NCBI GenBank assembly: GCA_903909375.1
Contig: CAIVVM010000038.1
Span: 106,844-170,843, forward strand
Direction: 5' to 3'
From: an uncultured Alphaproteobacteria bacterium
Lineage (GTDB): Bacteria > Pseudomonadota > Alphaproteobacteria > Caulobacterales > Caulobacteraceae
DNA: 64,000 bases
Both the position numbers and the translations under genes were made by a program. Shown piece after piece: positions 45,903 to 54,122 of this stretch. Every line of letters begins with the position of its first letter. Positions within the stretch are counted from its first letter, which is position 1. The notes beneath the pieces are model-generated. The model did no database searches. It worked only from the letters and a program-made list of their open reading frames with translations, and was not told where the DNA came from.

Positions 45903-45917
45903 ATAGGCGCGACCTAT
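45903..45917. promoter_or_regulatory. OxyR-type half-site upstream of oxyR
   Basis: ATAG-GCGCGAC-CTAT (45903-45917) matches the 15-bp ATAG-N7-CTAT module of OxyR sites (and the general LysR T-N11-A pattern). Another ATAG occurs at 45885. It lies 10 bp before the oxyR start codon, where it would allow autorepression. The second module is degenerate and the spacing is not canonical. Confidence 0.6.
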
Positions 45918-45926
45918 AGTCGTCCG

Positions 45927-46835
45927 ATGCTCCCTACGATCCGCCAACTCCAGTACCTCAAGCTTCTCGCCGAGCACGGCGCCTTTGGAAAGGCCGCGGA
46001 GGCCGCGCACGTCACCCAGCCAACCCTGTCGGCGGGCATCCAGGAACTGGAGCGGACGCTTGGCGCGCCAGTGGTGGACCGCGCGCGATCGGGCGTGATC
46101 CTGACGCCGGTGGGAGAGGAAGCCTTGCGCCGCGCCACGGTGATCCTCAACGAGGCCGAGGAACTGGTCGAGGCTGCCAAGAACGCCGGCCAACCCCTGG
46201 CTGGACGGTTCCGGCTGGGCGTCATTCCGACGATCGCCCCGTTCCTGTTGCCAGGCGCACTTCCCCTGTTGCGGGACCGCTTCCCTCGGCTTCGTTTGTT
46301 CCTGCGGGAAGACCTGACCCAACGCCTGATCTCCCAGCTCAAGGCTGGTCGTCTGGACGCCGCCCTGATCGCGCTGCCCTACGACATGAGCGGGCTCGAG
46401 TGGGCCCCTGTGGTCGAGGATGAGTTGCTGGCGGCCGTGCCTGCCGATCATGCACTGGCTGGATTGTCCTCGATTTCTCCCGACGCGCTGGAGCGCGAAA
46501 ACCTGATCCTGCTGGAGGATGGCCACTGTCTTCGCGAGCACGCGCTCTCGGCCTGTCGCCTCAACCCGCCCCGTATGGGCAGTGGGGAGGAACCGTTCGC
46601 CGCCACCTCACTCCCCACCCTGGTGCAGATGGTGGCCTCAGGGCTTGGCGTGACCTTCCTTCCGGGCATGGCGGTGAGCGCCGGCCTTGTGAGCGGGGTG
46701 AACATCGCCATTCGTCCCATCGACGCCGAGAATCCCGCACGTGAGATCGTGGTGGCCTGGCGCGCCGGCTCAAACCGCCGCGCCGAGGGGCGGCTGCTGG
46801 CCGCAGTGCTGCAAGATGTCTGTGAGCCCGGATAG
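45927..46835 (+). CDS. oxyR: Hydrogen peroxide-sensing LysR regulator OxyR
   Basis: 302 aa. N-terminal winged helix (TIRQLQYLKLLAEHGAFGKAA, then PTLSAGIQELE) and a C-terminal sensor domain with the redox pair Cys201 and Cys210 in GHCLREHALSAC, spaced exactly as Cys199/Cys208 of E. coli OxyR. VTFLPGMAV is also characteristic. It would activate catalase and peroxiredoxin genes; none is adjacent here. A candidate OxyR site overlaps its 5' region. Confidence 0.95.
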   Translation: MLPTIRQLQYLKLLAEHGAFGKAAEAAHVTQPTLSAGIQELERTLGAPVVDRARSGVILTPVGEEALRRATVILNEAEELVEAAKNAGQPLAGRFRLGVIPTIAPFLLPGALPLLRDRFPRLRLFLREDLTQRLISQLKAGRLDAALIALPYDMSGLEWAPVVEDELLAAVPADHALAGLSSISPDALERENLILLEDGHCLREHALSACRLNPPRMGSGEEPFAATSLPTLVQMVASGLGVTFLPGMAVSAGLVSGVNIAIRPIDAENPAREIVVAWRAGSNRRAEGRLLAAVLQDVCEPG

Positions 46836-46904
46836 GCCTCAGCCAGATACAGTCCAAAACGTGCCTGCGCCGGGGCGGGTCGGCTCCGATTCGCACGTAC
46901 GACA

Positions 46905-47018
46905 ATGAAACTGGGCCTGGTGCTGAAGAACTGGGTGGCGCGGCCGGTCAGGCAGAACGCCCCGGACCGCATCGTCGGCATGATCGACGACACGGCCTCG
47001 GGCATCGAACGCAGCTGA
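46905..47018 (+). CDS. Possible 37-residue ORF in the oxyR-sulfatase gap
   Basis: ATG at 46905 to TGA at 47018 in a 241-bp gap. The product is mixed basic/hydrophobic (MKLGLVLKNWVARPV...), no recognisable domain. No strong ribosome site is seen, and a minus-strand frame is also open through this region. It may be a leader-like peptide, a gene remnant or chance. Confidence 0.25.
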   Translation: MKLGLVLKNWVARPVRQNAPDRIVGMIDDTASGIERS

Positions 47019-47076
47019 AGCGCTCGACTCAACGCAGGCGCCCTGCGAGGCTTCGGGGAAACTCGGGGGGAACGTG

Positions 47077-48393
47077 ATGGTAAAGGGCGCGACGCCGCAG
47101 CGGCGGCAGGTGCTGGCGAGTCTGGCGGCGATGGGAGCCACTGCAGCGGCGCCCGTCCGGCGTCCGCCGAACGTCGTGGTCGTGCTGGCCGATGACCTCG
47201 GCTACGGCGACCTGGGCGTCCAGGGCTCCAACCTGATTGCCACGCCGAACCTCGACCGCCTGGCGCGGCAAGGCGTGCGGATGACGGACTTCTACGCCTC
47301 GGCGAACATCTGCACGCCGTCGCGGGCCGGGCTGCAGACCGGCCGCTATCCGATCCGGACGGGTCTGGCGTATGAGGTCATCCGGGCCTCCGACACCAAC
47401 GGCCTGGCGCTGTCTGAAATCACCCTCGCCGAGGCGCTCAAGCCGGACTACGCCACCGCCCTCGTCGGAAAATGGCATCTGGGCCATGTGGCGCCGTTCT
47501 GGCCGCCAACAAAGCATGGCTATGACCTGTTCTTCGGACTGCCCTACAGCCACGACATGAAACCCCTGTCGCTCTACACGGCGGCGCCGGGGGTCGAACT
47601 GACCCAGGAAGATGTGGATTTTCCGCGCCTGACCCAGCGGTTCTTTGATCGCGGGATGCAGTTCATCGAGGACAACAGGGCCAGGCCGTTTTTCCTGATG
47701 TTGTCGCTCACGGCGCCGCATCTGGCGCTGGACCCCCACCCCGACCACGCGGGCCACTCCCGGGCCGCCGCCTATGGCGATGTGGTGGAAGAAATCGACA
47801 GCCAGGTCGGTCGGCTGGCAGCGCGACTGAAGGCCTTGGGGATTGATCGCGACACCCTGGTGTTCGTGACCTCGGACAACGGGCCCTGGATGGAGGGCTC
47901 ATCGGGTCCCTTGCGCGACCGTAAGGGCGGTGCAGGCTGGGACGGCGGGTACCGCGTGCCGTTCATCGCCTGGGGTCCCGGACGTCTTCCGGCCGGCAAG
48001 GTCAGCGGCGAAATCGCCATGAATATAGACCTGCTACCGACAATCCTGGCGTTGACCGGCCGCCCGCTTCCGGGGGCCGAGATGGATGGCCGGGATCTGT
48101 CTGCCGTCATGACACGCGGCGCGAGGAGTCCGCATGACGAACTGATCCTGTTCAACAATGAAAAGGTGGTAGCGGTCCGTACTGACCGCTGGAAATTCGT
48201 CGCGAGTTCTTACTATCGCAGCATCGTTCTGCCGCTGGCGGCGATCCGGGGCGAGGGGTTGTTCGACGTCCGGGCCGACCCCGCCGAGGCTTACAACCTG
48301 GCCAGTCTGCATCCGGAGATTCTGAAAGACATGCGAGCGAGGCTGGATCGGGCCAGAGCCACGTTCGAACCGTTGGGGCTGCGCAAGCCTTAG
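47077..48393 (+). CDS. Exported arylsulfatase-family sulfatase
   Basis: Alkaline phosphatase-superfamily sulfatase (438 aa). The complete signature CTPSRAGLQTGR (Cys79) is the site for formylglycine formation; LADDLGYGDLG has the metal Asps, KWHLGH and FVTSDNGPW further ligands. A twin-arginine-like N-terminus (TPQRRQVLASLAAMGATAAA) suggests export. The start at 47077 follows a GGGGGG run by 6 nt. No formylglycine-generating enzyme gene is nearby. The substrate (sulfated glycan, aryl sulfate) is open. Confidence 0.92.
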   Translation: MVKGATPQRRQVLASLAAMGATAAAPVRRPPNVVVVLADDLGYGDLGVQGSNLIATPNLDRLARQGVRMTDFYASANICTPSRAGLQTGRYPIRTGLAYEVIRASDTNGLALSEITLAEALKPDYATALVGKWHLGHVAPFWPPTKHGYDLFFGLPYSHDMKPLSLYTAAPGVELTQEDVDFPRLTQRFFDRGMQFIEDNRARPFFLMLSLTAPHLALDPHPDHAGHSRAAAYGDVVEEIDSQVGRLAARLKALGIDRDTLVFVTSDNGPWMEGSSGPLRDRKGGAGWDGGYRVPFIAWGPGRLPAGKVSGEIAMNIDLLPTILALTGRPLPGAEMDGRDLSAVMTRGARSPHDELILFNNEKVVAVRTDRWKFVASSYYRSIVLPLAAIRGEGLFDVRADPAEAYNLASLHPEILKDMRARLDRARATFEPLGLRKP

Positions 48394-48447
48394 GAAATCA
48401 GGGTCTGAGGTGATCTCTGGCGGATTCTACCCTATAGGTCCGCCCCC

Positions 48448-49269
48448 ATGAGCCGTCCGTTCCTGAAGATGAACGGGCTCGGCAACGACTTTGTCGTGGT
48501 CGAGACCCGCACCGCCCCGTTCGCCCCGACGGCTGACGAGGTGCGGGCGATCGCCAATCGCGAAACCGGCGTCGGCTGTGATCAACTGATCGTGGTCGAG
48601 CCCTCCGACACCGCCGACGCCCATGTGCGGTTCTGGAACGCGGACGGCGAAGAGGTTTCGGCCTGCGGGAACGGGACCCGCTGCGTTGGCTGGCTGTTGA
48701 TGCAGGCCTCGGGCAAGGATGAGGCCGTGATCGAGACAAAGGCCGGTCGCCTTGTCGCCACCCGCGCCGGCGAGCGGTTGGTCAGCGTCGACATGGGCCT
48801 GCCGGGTCTGGGTTGGCGCGAGATCCCGCTGGCGAGCGAACAAGACACAGTCTCGCTCGGTGTCTCCCTCTACGACCACGCCGACCTGATGGCGCCGCCG
48901 GGGTGTGTCTCCATGGGCAATCCTCACGTGGTGTTCTTCGTGCCAGACGTGGAGTCCGTGCCCATCGCCAGGATCGGACCGGTGGTGGAGCATCATCCGC
49001 TGTTCCCGCAGCAGGTGAATGTCGGCTTCGCACAGGTGAAGGCCGCGGATCGCATTCGCCTGAGGGTCTGGGAGCGTGGCGCGGGCCTGACGCGGGCCTG
49101 CGGCACCGGCGCCTGCGCCGCCCTGGTCGCCGCTGCGCGCCGCGAACTGACCGGCCGCCATGCAACCCTGGAACTGGACGGTGGCGAACTGTTCATCGAG
49201 TGGCGCGATGACGGCCACGTGATCATGACCGGGCCGGCCGCCGTGGACTTCATGGGCGAGTTGCCGTGA
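48448..49269 (+). CDS. dapF: Diaminopimelate epimerase
   Basis: Lysine/peptidoglycan pathway: LL- to meso-diaminopimelate (273 aa). Active-site Cys73 in ACGNGTRC and the second in ACGTGACAAL. N-terminus FLKMNGLGNDFVVV is canonical. The stop overlaps mtaB by 4 nt (GTGA). Confidence 0.96.
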   Translation: MSRPFLKMNGLGNDFVVVETRTAPFAPTADEVRAIANRETGVGCDQLIVVEPSDTADAHVRFWNADGEEVSACGNGTRCVGWLLMQASGKDEAVIETKAGRLVATRAGERLVSVDMGLPGLGWREIPLASEQDTVSLGVSLYDHADLMAPPGCVSMGNPHVVFFVPDVESVPIARIGPVVEHHPLFPQQVNVGFAQVKAADRIRLRVWERGAGLTRACGTGACAALVAAARRELTGRHATLELDGGELFIEWRDDGHVIMTGPAAVDFMGELP

Positions 49270-50516
49270 CAGCGGACGTCGACATAGTCACCTTTGGCTG
49301 TCGCCTGAACGCCTACGAGAGCGAGGTCATTCGCGCGCGTGCGGCGGAGGACGGCCTGACCGATGCGGTGGTTTTCAACACCTGCGCCGTCACTGGCGAG
49401 GCGGTGCGTCAGGCGCGACAGGCGATCCGCAAGGCACGCCGCGAACGACCCGGCGCGCGCCTGATCGTGACGGGCTGTGCGGCCCAGATTGATCCGCAGG
49501 CCTTTGCCGACATGGCCGAGGTGGATCTGGTGCTGGGCAATGCCGAAAAGAGCCAGGCTGGCGCCTACGCCCTCCAGACCGAGCCGGCGCGCGTGCGCGT
49601 CAACGACATCATGAGCGTGCGCGAGACCGCCGGGCATCTCATCGATGGCCTGAAGGATCGCGCCCGGGCCTATGTCGAGGTCCAGAACGGCTGCGACCAC
49701 CGCTGCACCTTCTGCATCATACCGTTCGGCCGCGGAAACTCACGGTCGGCCGGGGCCGGCGAGGTGGTGGATCAGGTCCGGCGACTGACGGCGCAGGGCT
49801 ATCAGGAAGTTGTGCTCACCGGTGTGGACGTCACCAGCTGGGGAACCGACCTGCCCGGTCAGCCGACGCTGGGCCAGCTGGTGGCGCGGATCCTGAAACT
49901 TGTGCCCGAACTGCCGCGCCTGCGCCTGTCATCCATCGACGCCGCCGAGATCGACGCCGACCTGTTGCGGTGCCTGGCCGAGGAACCCCGGCTGATGCCC
50001 TATCTGCACCTGTCGCTGCAGGCTGGCGACGACATGATCCTGAAGCGGATGAAGCGGCGCCATAGTCGGGCCGACGGCCTGAAGCTTATCGCCGATGTTC
50101 GCGCCGTGCGCCCGGACACGGCGTTCGGCGCCGACTTCATCGCGGGCTTCCCGACCGAGACGGACGAGATGTTCGAGAACACCATACGACTGGTGGAAGA
50201 AGCGGGCCTGTCGTTCCTGCACGTCTTCCCCTACAGCGCCCGTCCAGGTACCCCCGCGGCGCGGATGCCGCCGGTCAAGGGGCCGGTGATCAAGGCCCGC
50301 GCCGCCCGTCTGCGCGCCGCAGGCGATGCTGCGCTCGCGCGACACCTGGATCGCCAGGTTGGCAGAACCCTCGACGGCCTCGTGGAATCCGACGGTCGGG
50401 CCAGAGCCGCAGACTTCACAGAGGTGATATTCGAAGGTGAGGCGCGGGTGGGAGCCATTGCCGGTCTCCGTGTCACCGGTCATGACGGACGGCGCGCCCT
50501 CGCTGCTGTGATTTAG
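49266..50516 (+). CDS. mtaB: tRNA t6A37 methylthiotransferase MtaB
   Basis: Radical-SAM enzyme turning t6A into ms2t6A at tRNA position 37 (416 aa). The N-terminal UPF0004 domain keeps three iron-sulfur cysteines (Cys12, Cys40, Cys71); the radical-SAM triad is Cys143-x3-Cys147-x2-Cys150 in GCDHRCTFC; a C-terminal TRAM-like stretch (DGLVESDGRARAADF) ends it. It starts with GTG inside the dapF stop. MtaB rather than MiaB by length and the FGCRLN start. Confidence 0.93.
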   Translation: MTADVDIVTFGCRLNAYESEVIRARAAEDGLTDAVVFNTCAVTGEAVRQARQAIRKARRERPGARLIVTGCAAQIDPQAFADMAEVDLVLGNAEKSQAGAYALQTEPARVRVNDIMSVRETAGHLIDGLKDRARAYVEVQNGCDHRCTFCIIPFGRGNSRSAGAGEVVDQVRRLTAQGYQEVVLTGVDVTSWGTDLPGQPTLGQLVARILKLVPELPRLRLSSIDAAEIDADLLRCLAEEPRLMPYLHLSLQAGDDMILKRMKRRHSRADGLKLIADVRAVRPDTAFGADFIAGFPTETDEMFENTIRLVEEAGLSFLHVFPYSARPGTPAARMPPVKGPVIKARAARLRAAGDAALARHLDRQVGRTLDGLVESDGRARAADFTEVIFEGEARVGAIAGLRVTGHDGRRALAAVI

Positions 50517-50526
50517 GACGGACGCG

Positions 50527-50967
50527 GTGAGCTTCTCGGGCGGATGCCAGTGTGGCGCGGTGCGGTTCCGGGTGGACGGCGACCTCGGCGAGGCCAGCAT
50601 CTGCCATTGCCGCATGTGCCAGAAGGCGACCGGCGGCCTCTTCGGCTCCTATGTCGGCGCACCTGCGCTTGTCTGGACGCGAGGTGAGCGCAAGCGCTAC
50701 CAGAGTTCCAACAAGGTCTGGCGCGGCTTCTGTGAGGCGTGCGGCACGCCGCTGACCTTTGAACACGGTGAGAGCTCCGTGGCGCTGGCCATCGGCGCGC
50801 TGGACGATCCGGCGGCGGTGCAGCCGACCGAACAACTTGGCAGCCCCAGCAAGCTGCCCTGGGTCGACGGGCTTGCCAAGTTGCCCACCCACGAACCTAC
50901 CGAGCCCCGCGCTGCGGCCCACCTGGCCAGCATTGTCAGCCTGCAGCACCCGGATCACGACACCTAG
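50527..50967 (+). CDS. GFA-family (glutathione-dependent formaldehyde-activating-like) protein
   Basis: 146 aa zinc-binding protein of the Gfa/CENP-V fold. Cysteines in SGGCQCGAVRF (Cys7, Cys9), ICHCRMCQKATG (Cys26, Cys28, Cys31) and CEACGTPL bind two zinc ions as usual. It starts with GTG 10 bp after mtaB. Most family members have no proven formaldehyde role. The stop overlaps the convergent TRIC gene by 4 bp. Confidence 0.9.
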   Translation: MSFSGGCQCGAVRFRVDGDLGEASICHCRMCQKATGGLFGSYVGAPALVWTRGERKRYQSSNKVWRGFCEACGTPLTFEHGESSVALAIGALDDPAAVQPTEQLGSPSKLPWVDGLAKLPTHEPTEPRAAAHLASIVSLQHPDHDT

Positions 50968-51581
50968 GTTCTTCCGGGAAACCCCGGCATCTGCCAGCCA
51001 AACAGGATCGCGCCGGCGCGAACGCCGAATGCGGCAGCGAAACCCAGGGCGCCGGCGATGACCAGTGCCACCCCGAGCGTATTCAGACCCACAAACACCG
51101 CCGCCCCCAGCAGGGCGGGCGTCACATAGAGTTCGCGGCGCAGCAGCACAGACGGCTCCTCGGCCAGGACGTCCCGGATGATCCCGCCAAAGGTGGAGGT
51201 CAGCACGCCCATCACGATGGCCGACCCAGGCGGCACGCCCAGAGAGACGGCTTTCAAGGCGCCGACGACCGTGTAGGCCGCCATGCCGACGGCATCCAGC
51301 CAGAGCAAGAGGCGCTCGCGGCCCTGGCCCCAACCGAAGATCCAGATGGCGACAGCGCCCAGCAGGCAGACCGCCAGATATTCCGGGCGCGCCACCCAGA
51401 ACACCGGCGCATCGATCAACAGGTCGCGCAGGGTTCCACCGCCCACACCCGTCACGGCGGCGAAGAAGCCGAACGTCACGATGTCGTGTTTGCGCCGCGC
51501 GGCGGCCAGCGCACCGGACGCGCCGAAGACGGCGACGGCGGCGTAGTCCAGTACGGTCAGGGTCTGCGCGAGGGCGTCCAT
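50964..51581 (-). CDS. TRIC (trimeric intracellular cation) channel family protein
   Basis: 205 aa, seven predicted hydrophobic helices. Signature repeats FGFFAAVTGVGGGTLRDLLI and VMGVLTSTFGGIIRDVLAEEP are the two GGG-type pore motifs of prokaryotic TRIC (YicG-like) channels for monovalent cations. Start at 51581, MDALAQTLTVLDYAAV; a more upstream start would overlap ftsY's 5' end on the other strand. It interrupts the mtaB-ftsY synteny. Confidence 0.9.
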   Translation of the reverse strand: MDALAQTLTVLDYAAVAVFGASGALAAARRKHDIVTFGFFAAVTGVGGGTLRDLLIDAPVFWVARPEYLAVCLLGAVAIWIFGWGQGRERLLLWLDAVGMAAYTVVGALKAVSLGVPPGSAIVMGVLTSTFGGIIRDVLAEEPSVLLRRELYVTPALLGAAVFVGLNTLGVALVIAGALGFAAAFGVRAGAILFGWQMPGFPGRT

Positions 51582-51640
51582 GCTGGACTTTGTGCGGTCA
51601 GAGGTGACGGCGCGCAAGGAGGCGGCTAGAAGCCCGCCCC

Positions 51641-52585
51641 ATGTCAGACCCAAAACGTGGCTGGTTCTCGCGGCTCACCGAAGGCCTCACCAGGTCGTCG
51701 AAACAGATGGGCGAGCAGATCGCCCAGGTGTTCGTCGCCAAGGCGCCTCTTGATCAGGCCAAACTCGACGAACTGGAAGAGATGTTGATCGAGGCCGACC
51801 TTGGTCCGCACTCGGCCGCCCGGATCACGGCGCGGTTCTCCGCAGAGTCCTTTGGCAAGAACGTCGACGACAATGACATCCGCGAGGCGCTCTCCAACGC
51901 CATCGGTGAGGAACTGAGCGCGCGCGAGGGGGTCTTCGCCCCGCTCTCGGGTCCCAAACCCTATGTCGTGCTGTTCATCGGCGTGAACGGATCCGGCAAG
52001 ACCACAACGCTGGGCAAGATCGCCACCGACCTGAAGCGCCAGGGGGCCAGGGTACTGATCGTCGCCGGCGACACCTTCCGCGCCGCCGCGGTGGAGCAAC
52101 TGAAGGTGTGGGCCGATCGGGCCGGCGCTGACTTTATCGGCCGCCCCACCGGCTCCGACGCCGCGGGTCTGGCGTTCGACGCCCTTCAGAAAGCCCGGGA
52201 CGAGGGCTACGACGTGATGCTGGTCGACACCGCCGGGCGGCTTCAGAACAAGCAGGGCCTGATGGACGAACTGCACAAGATCATCCGGGTGCTCAAGAAG
52301 CTGGACCCCGAGGCGCCGCATGAAACGCTGCTGGTGCTGGACGCTACCGTCGGGCGTAATGCACTGGCCCAGGAAAACATCTTCGGCAACCAGATCGGCG
52401 TTTCCGGCATCGTCATGACCAAGCTGGACGGCACGGCGCGCGGCGGTGTGTTGGTGCCGGTGGCCCAGGCCTCGGACAGCCCCATCAAGCTGATCGGCGT
52501 CGGCGAGGGCGTCGACGATCTGCAGCCCTTCAACGCCCGGGCGTTCGCCCGCTCTCTCGTCGGCCTCTCGGAGCCCATTCGATGA
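51641..52585 (+). CDS. ftsY: Signal recognition particle receptor FtsY
   Basis: GTPase receptor for the SRP that delivers membrane proteins (314 aa). NG domain: N-domain helix KLDELEEMLIEADLG, G1 GVNGSGKTTTLGKI (114-127), VDTAGRLQNK, TKLDGTARGG. The acidic N-terminal A domain is very short, as usual in alphaproteobacteria. The stop overlaps the next gene by 4 nt, coupling the two. Confidence 0.96.
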   Translation: MSDPKRGWFSRLTEGLTRSSKQMGEQIAQVFVAKAPLDQAKLDELEEMLIEADLGPHSAARITARFSAESFGKNVDDNDIREALSNAIGEELSAREGVFAPLSGPKPYVVLFIGVNGSGKTTTLGKIATDLKRQGARVLIVAGDTFRAAAVEQLKVWADRAGADFIGRPTGSDAAGLAFDALQKARDEGYDVMLVDTAGRLQNKQGLMDELHKIIRVLKKLDPEAPHETLLVLDATVGRNALAQENIFGNQIGVSGIVMTKLDGTARGGVLVPVAQASDSPIKLIGVGEGVDDLQPFNARAFARSLVGLSEPIR

Positions 52586-53157
52586 CAAAACGTGCGCGGG
52601 CCTGGGTCCGCAATTTCGTCGACTATTCCGCGCTGGCGGTCTTCCTCGTCGCCTACTTCCTGACCGGCAAGAATATCACCATGGCCACCTGGGCCCTGGT
52701 GATCGGCTCGGCGGTGGCCCTGCTGGTCGGCCTGATCGTGGAGCGTCGGGTGGCGCCTCTACCCGCCATCGCCGGAGGGGCGGCGCTGGTGTTCGGCGGC
52801 GCGTCGCTGTTCTTCCACGATCCCCGGATCCTGAAGATGAAGCCCACCATCATGAACGGCCTGTTTGCCGCAGGGCTGATCGGCGGGCTGGCCTTCGGCA
52901 AGAACCCGCTGCGTCTGATGCTGGGTGAGGCGTTCGACATGTCACCCGGGACCTGGCGTCAGCTGACGATCAACTTCGCTATGCTGTTCCTGGGTCTGGC
53001 GCTGCTGAACGAGTTCGTCTGGCGCACCCAGCCTGAGGAAACCTGGGTGATCTTCCGCTTCCCGGGAATGATGATCCTGACCTTTATCTTCTCCATCGCC
53101 CACGCGCCTCTGTTGATGAAGCACGTGAAGACCGACGAGCCGCCGAAGGCCGACTAA
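52582..53157 (+). CDS. Septation protein A (YciB/IspZ family)
   Basis: Inner-membrane protein (191 aa) with five hydrophobic segments and the family pattern DYSALAVFLVAYFLTGKNI, FLGLALLNEFVWR and PEETWVIFRFPGM. Implicated in septation and envelope integrity in enterics. Often linked to ftsY in Caulobacteraceae. It converges on the small Pro/Ala-rich gene, overlapping by 4 bp. Confidence 0.92.
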   Translation: MTKRARAWVRNFVDYSALAVFLVAYFLTGKNITMATWALVIGSAVALLVGLIVERRVAPLPAIAGGAALVFGGASLFFHDPRILKMKPTIMNGLFAAGLIGGLAFGKNPLRLMLGEAFDMSPGTWRQLTINFAMLFLGLALLNEFVWRTQPEETWVIFRFPGMMILTFIFSIAHAPLLMKHVKTDEPPKAD

Positions 53158-53390
53158 ACCCGGATATCGATCAGCGATCCCGGGCGCAGATACTTCTGGG
53201 GCGCATCCGGGGTCGAGGCTGATGGCGCAGCGACGGTCGGGACCGGGGGCGCAGCTGCCGAAGTCGCCGGCGCAGCAGGTTGCCCCATCGCCGCGGCAAA
53301 GAACGCCCTGGCCTGGGCCATCCGGGCGTTGTCCGGCGCGGTTGTGGCCGGTGGAGCGGGCGGCAGGCTGCCTGGGCGGATCGGGTTCAA
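53154..53390 (-). CDS. Small Pro/Ala-rich hypothetical protein (78 aa)
   Basis: Starts with TTG at 53390, without a strong ribosome site; ATG at 53321 is an alternative. Composition is low-complexity Ala/Pro except the ends, where related blocks IRPGSLP (residue 4 on) and LRPGSLIDIRV (C-terminus) recur. I do not recognise a family. A CtrA-type TTAACCAT motif lies 16 bp upstream, supporting a real transcription unit. Confidence 0.6.
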   Translation of the reverse strand: MNPIRPGSLPPAPPATTAPDNARMAQARAFFAAAMGQPAAPATSAAAPPVPTVAAPSASTPDAPQKYLRPGSLIDIRV

Positions 53391-53405
53391 AGGGCGACCG
53401 GGATT

Positions 53406-53413
53406 ATGGTTAA
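53406..53413 (-). promoter_or_regulatory. CtrA-type half-site TTAACCAT
   Basis: On the minus strand the sequence reads TTAACCAT, identical to the 8-base CtrA half-site known from Caulobacter. It lies 16 bp upstream of the small Pro/Ala-rich gene start. Only one half-site is seen, so strength and function are uncertain. Confidence 0.45.
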
Positions 53414-53453
53414 CGCGAGACGCCCAAACTGGCGCCGGCGCCTCAACGACCGG

Positions 53454-53969
53454 TTAACGGGCGAGTTTCGCCAGTCGTGCAGCCTCGGCCTCGGTGAGCG
53501 GCCCGGTGTGCTTCGCCAGCACCATGCCGTCACGCCCGATCACATAGGTTTCGGGGACACCGGTAACGCCGAGCTCGATCCCGGCACGCCCGTCGCGGTC
53601 CACCAGGGCAGTGGCAAATGGATTGCCCAGCCGCGTGAGGAAGGCCTGGGTGTTGGGAGGGGCGTCCTTGTAGGCGATCCCCACCACGCGAACGCCCTGT
53701 CCGCGCATCCCCATCAGGATCGGGTGTTCGATCTCGCAGGGCGCGCACCATGAGGCGAATACATTGACCACCATTGGCCCCTCGGCGGCGATCTCACGAA
53801 TTCGCACCGGCTGGCCTTCGCTGAGGGTGGGCAGGCTCAGGTCCGGGACCATCTTGCCCACCAGCGCCTGTGGCTGCACCTGCGGATCGCGCTTGAGGGC
53901 ATAGAAATAGAAGAGCCCGCCCAGCGCCACGAGCGCCACCAGCGGCAGGATGGCCAGCCAGCGGTTCAC
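53454..53969 (-). CDS. ccmG: Thiol:disulfide interchange protein CcmG/DsbE
   Basis: Membrane-anchored periplasmic thioredoxin of cytochrome c maturation (171 aa). An N-terminal helix (LAILPLVALVALGGLFYFYA) anchors it; the active site is WCAPC (Cys75, Cys78), and GVTGVPETYVIGRDG carries the cis-Pro loop. Starts with GTG, overlapping the ccmD stop by 4 nt. It would reduce apocytochrome c thiols for heme attachment. Confidence 0.95.
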   Translation of the reverse strand: MNRWLAILPLVALVALGGLFYFYALKRDPQVQPQALVGKMVPDLSLPTLSEGQPVRIREIAAEGPMVVNVFASWCAPCEIEHPILMGMRGQGVRVVGIAYKDAPPNTQAFLTRLGNPFATALVDRDGRAGIELGVTGVPETYVIGRDGMVLAKHTGPLTEAEAARLAKLAR

Positions 53970-54118
53970 CTGGACGTCTGCGACGATTTGGTGAGCTCGT
54001 CATAGCGACGCCGCCAATGACGGGCGTGGTTTACGGACAGCAGGATCATGCCGCCAAAGACGACCGCGGTGATCACAAAGGCCGGAACGATGAACTCGGC
54101 GTACTTGAAATCGAACAT
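53966..54118 (-). CDS. ccmD: Heme exporter small subunit CcmD (50 aa)
   Basis: ATG at 54118, TGA at 53966, 50 residues. One membrane helix (FIVPAFVITAVVFGGMILL) followed by a strongly basic tail (NHARHWRRRYDEL), the standard CcmD pattern. It lies between ccmC (4 bp upstream) and ccmG (4-nt overlap), exactly where ccmD is expected. CcmD stabilises CcmC/CcmE interaction in heme transfer. Confidence 0.88.
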   Translation of the reverse strand: MFDFKYAEFIVPAFVITAVVFGGMILLSVNHARHWRRRYDELTKSSQTSR

Positions 54119-54122
54119 GGGG

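Noticed and set aside
53452..53460. A second CtrA site near 53455
   Set aside because: GGTTAACGG is the ccmG stop codon region and does not match TTAACCAT on either strand.
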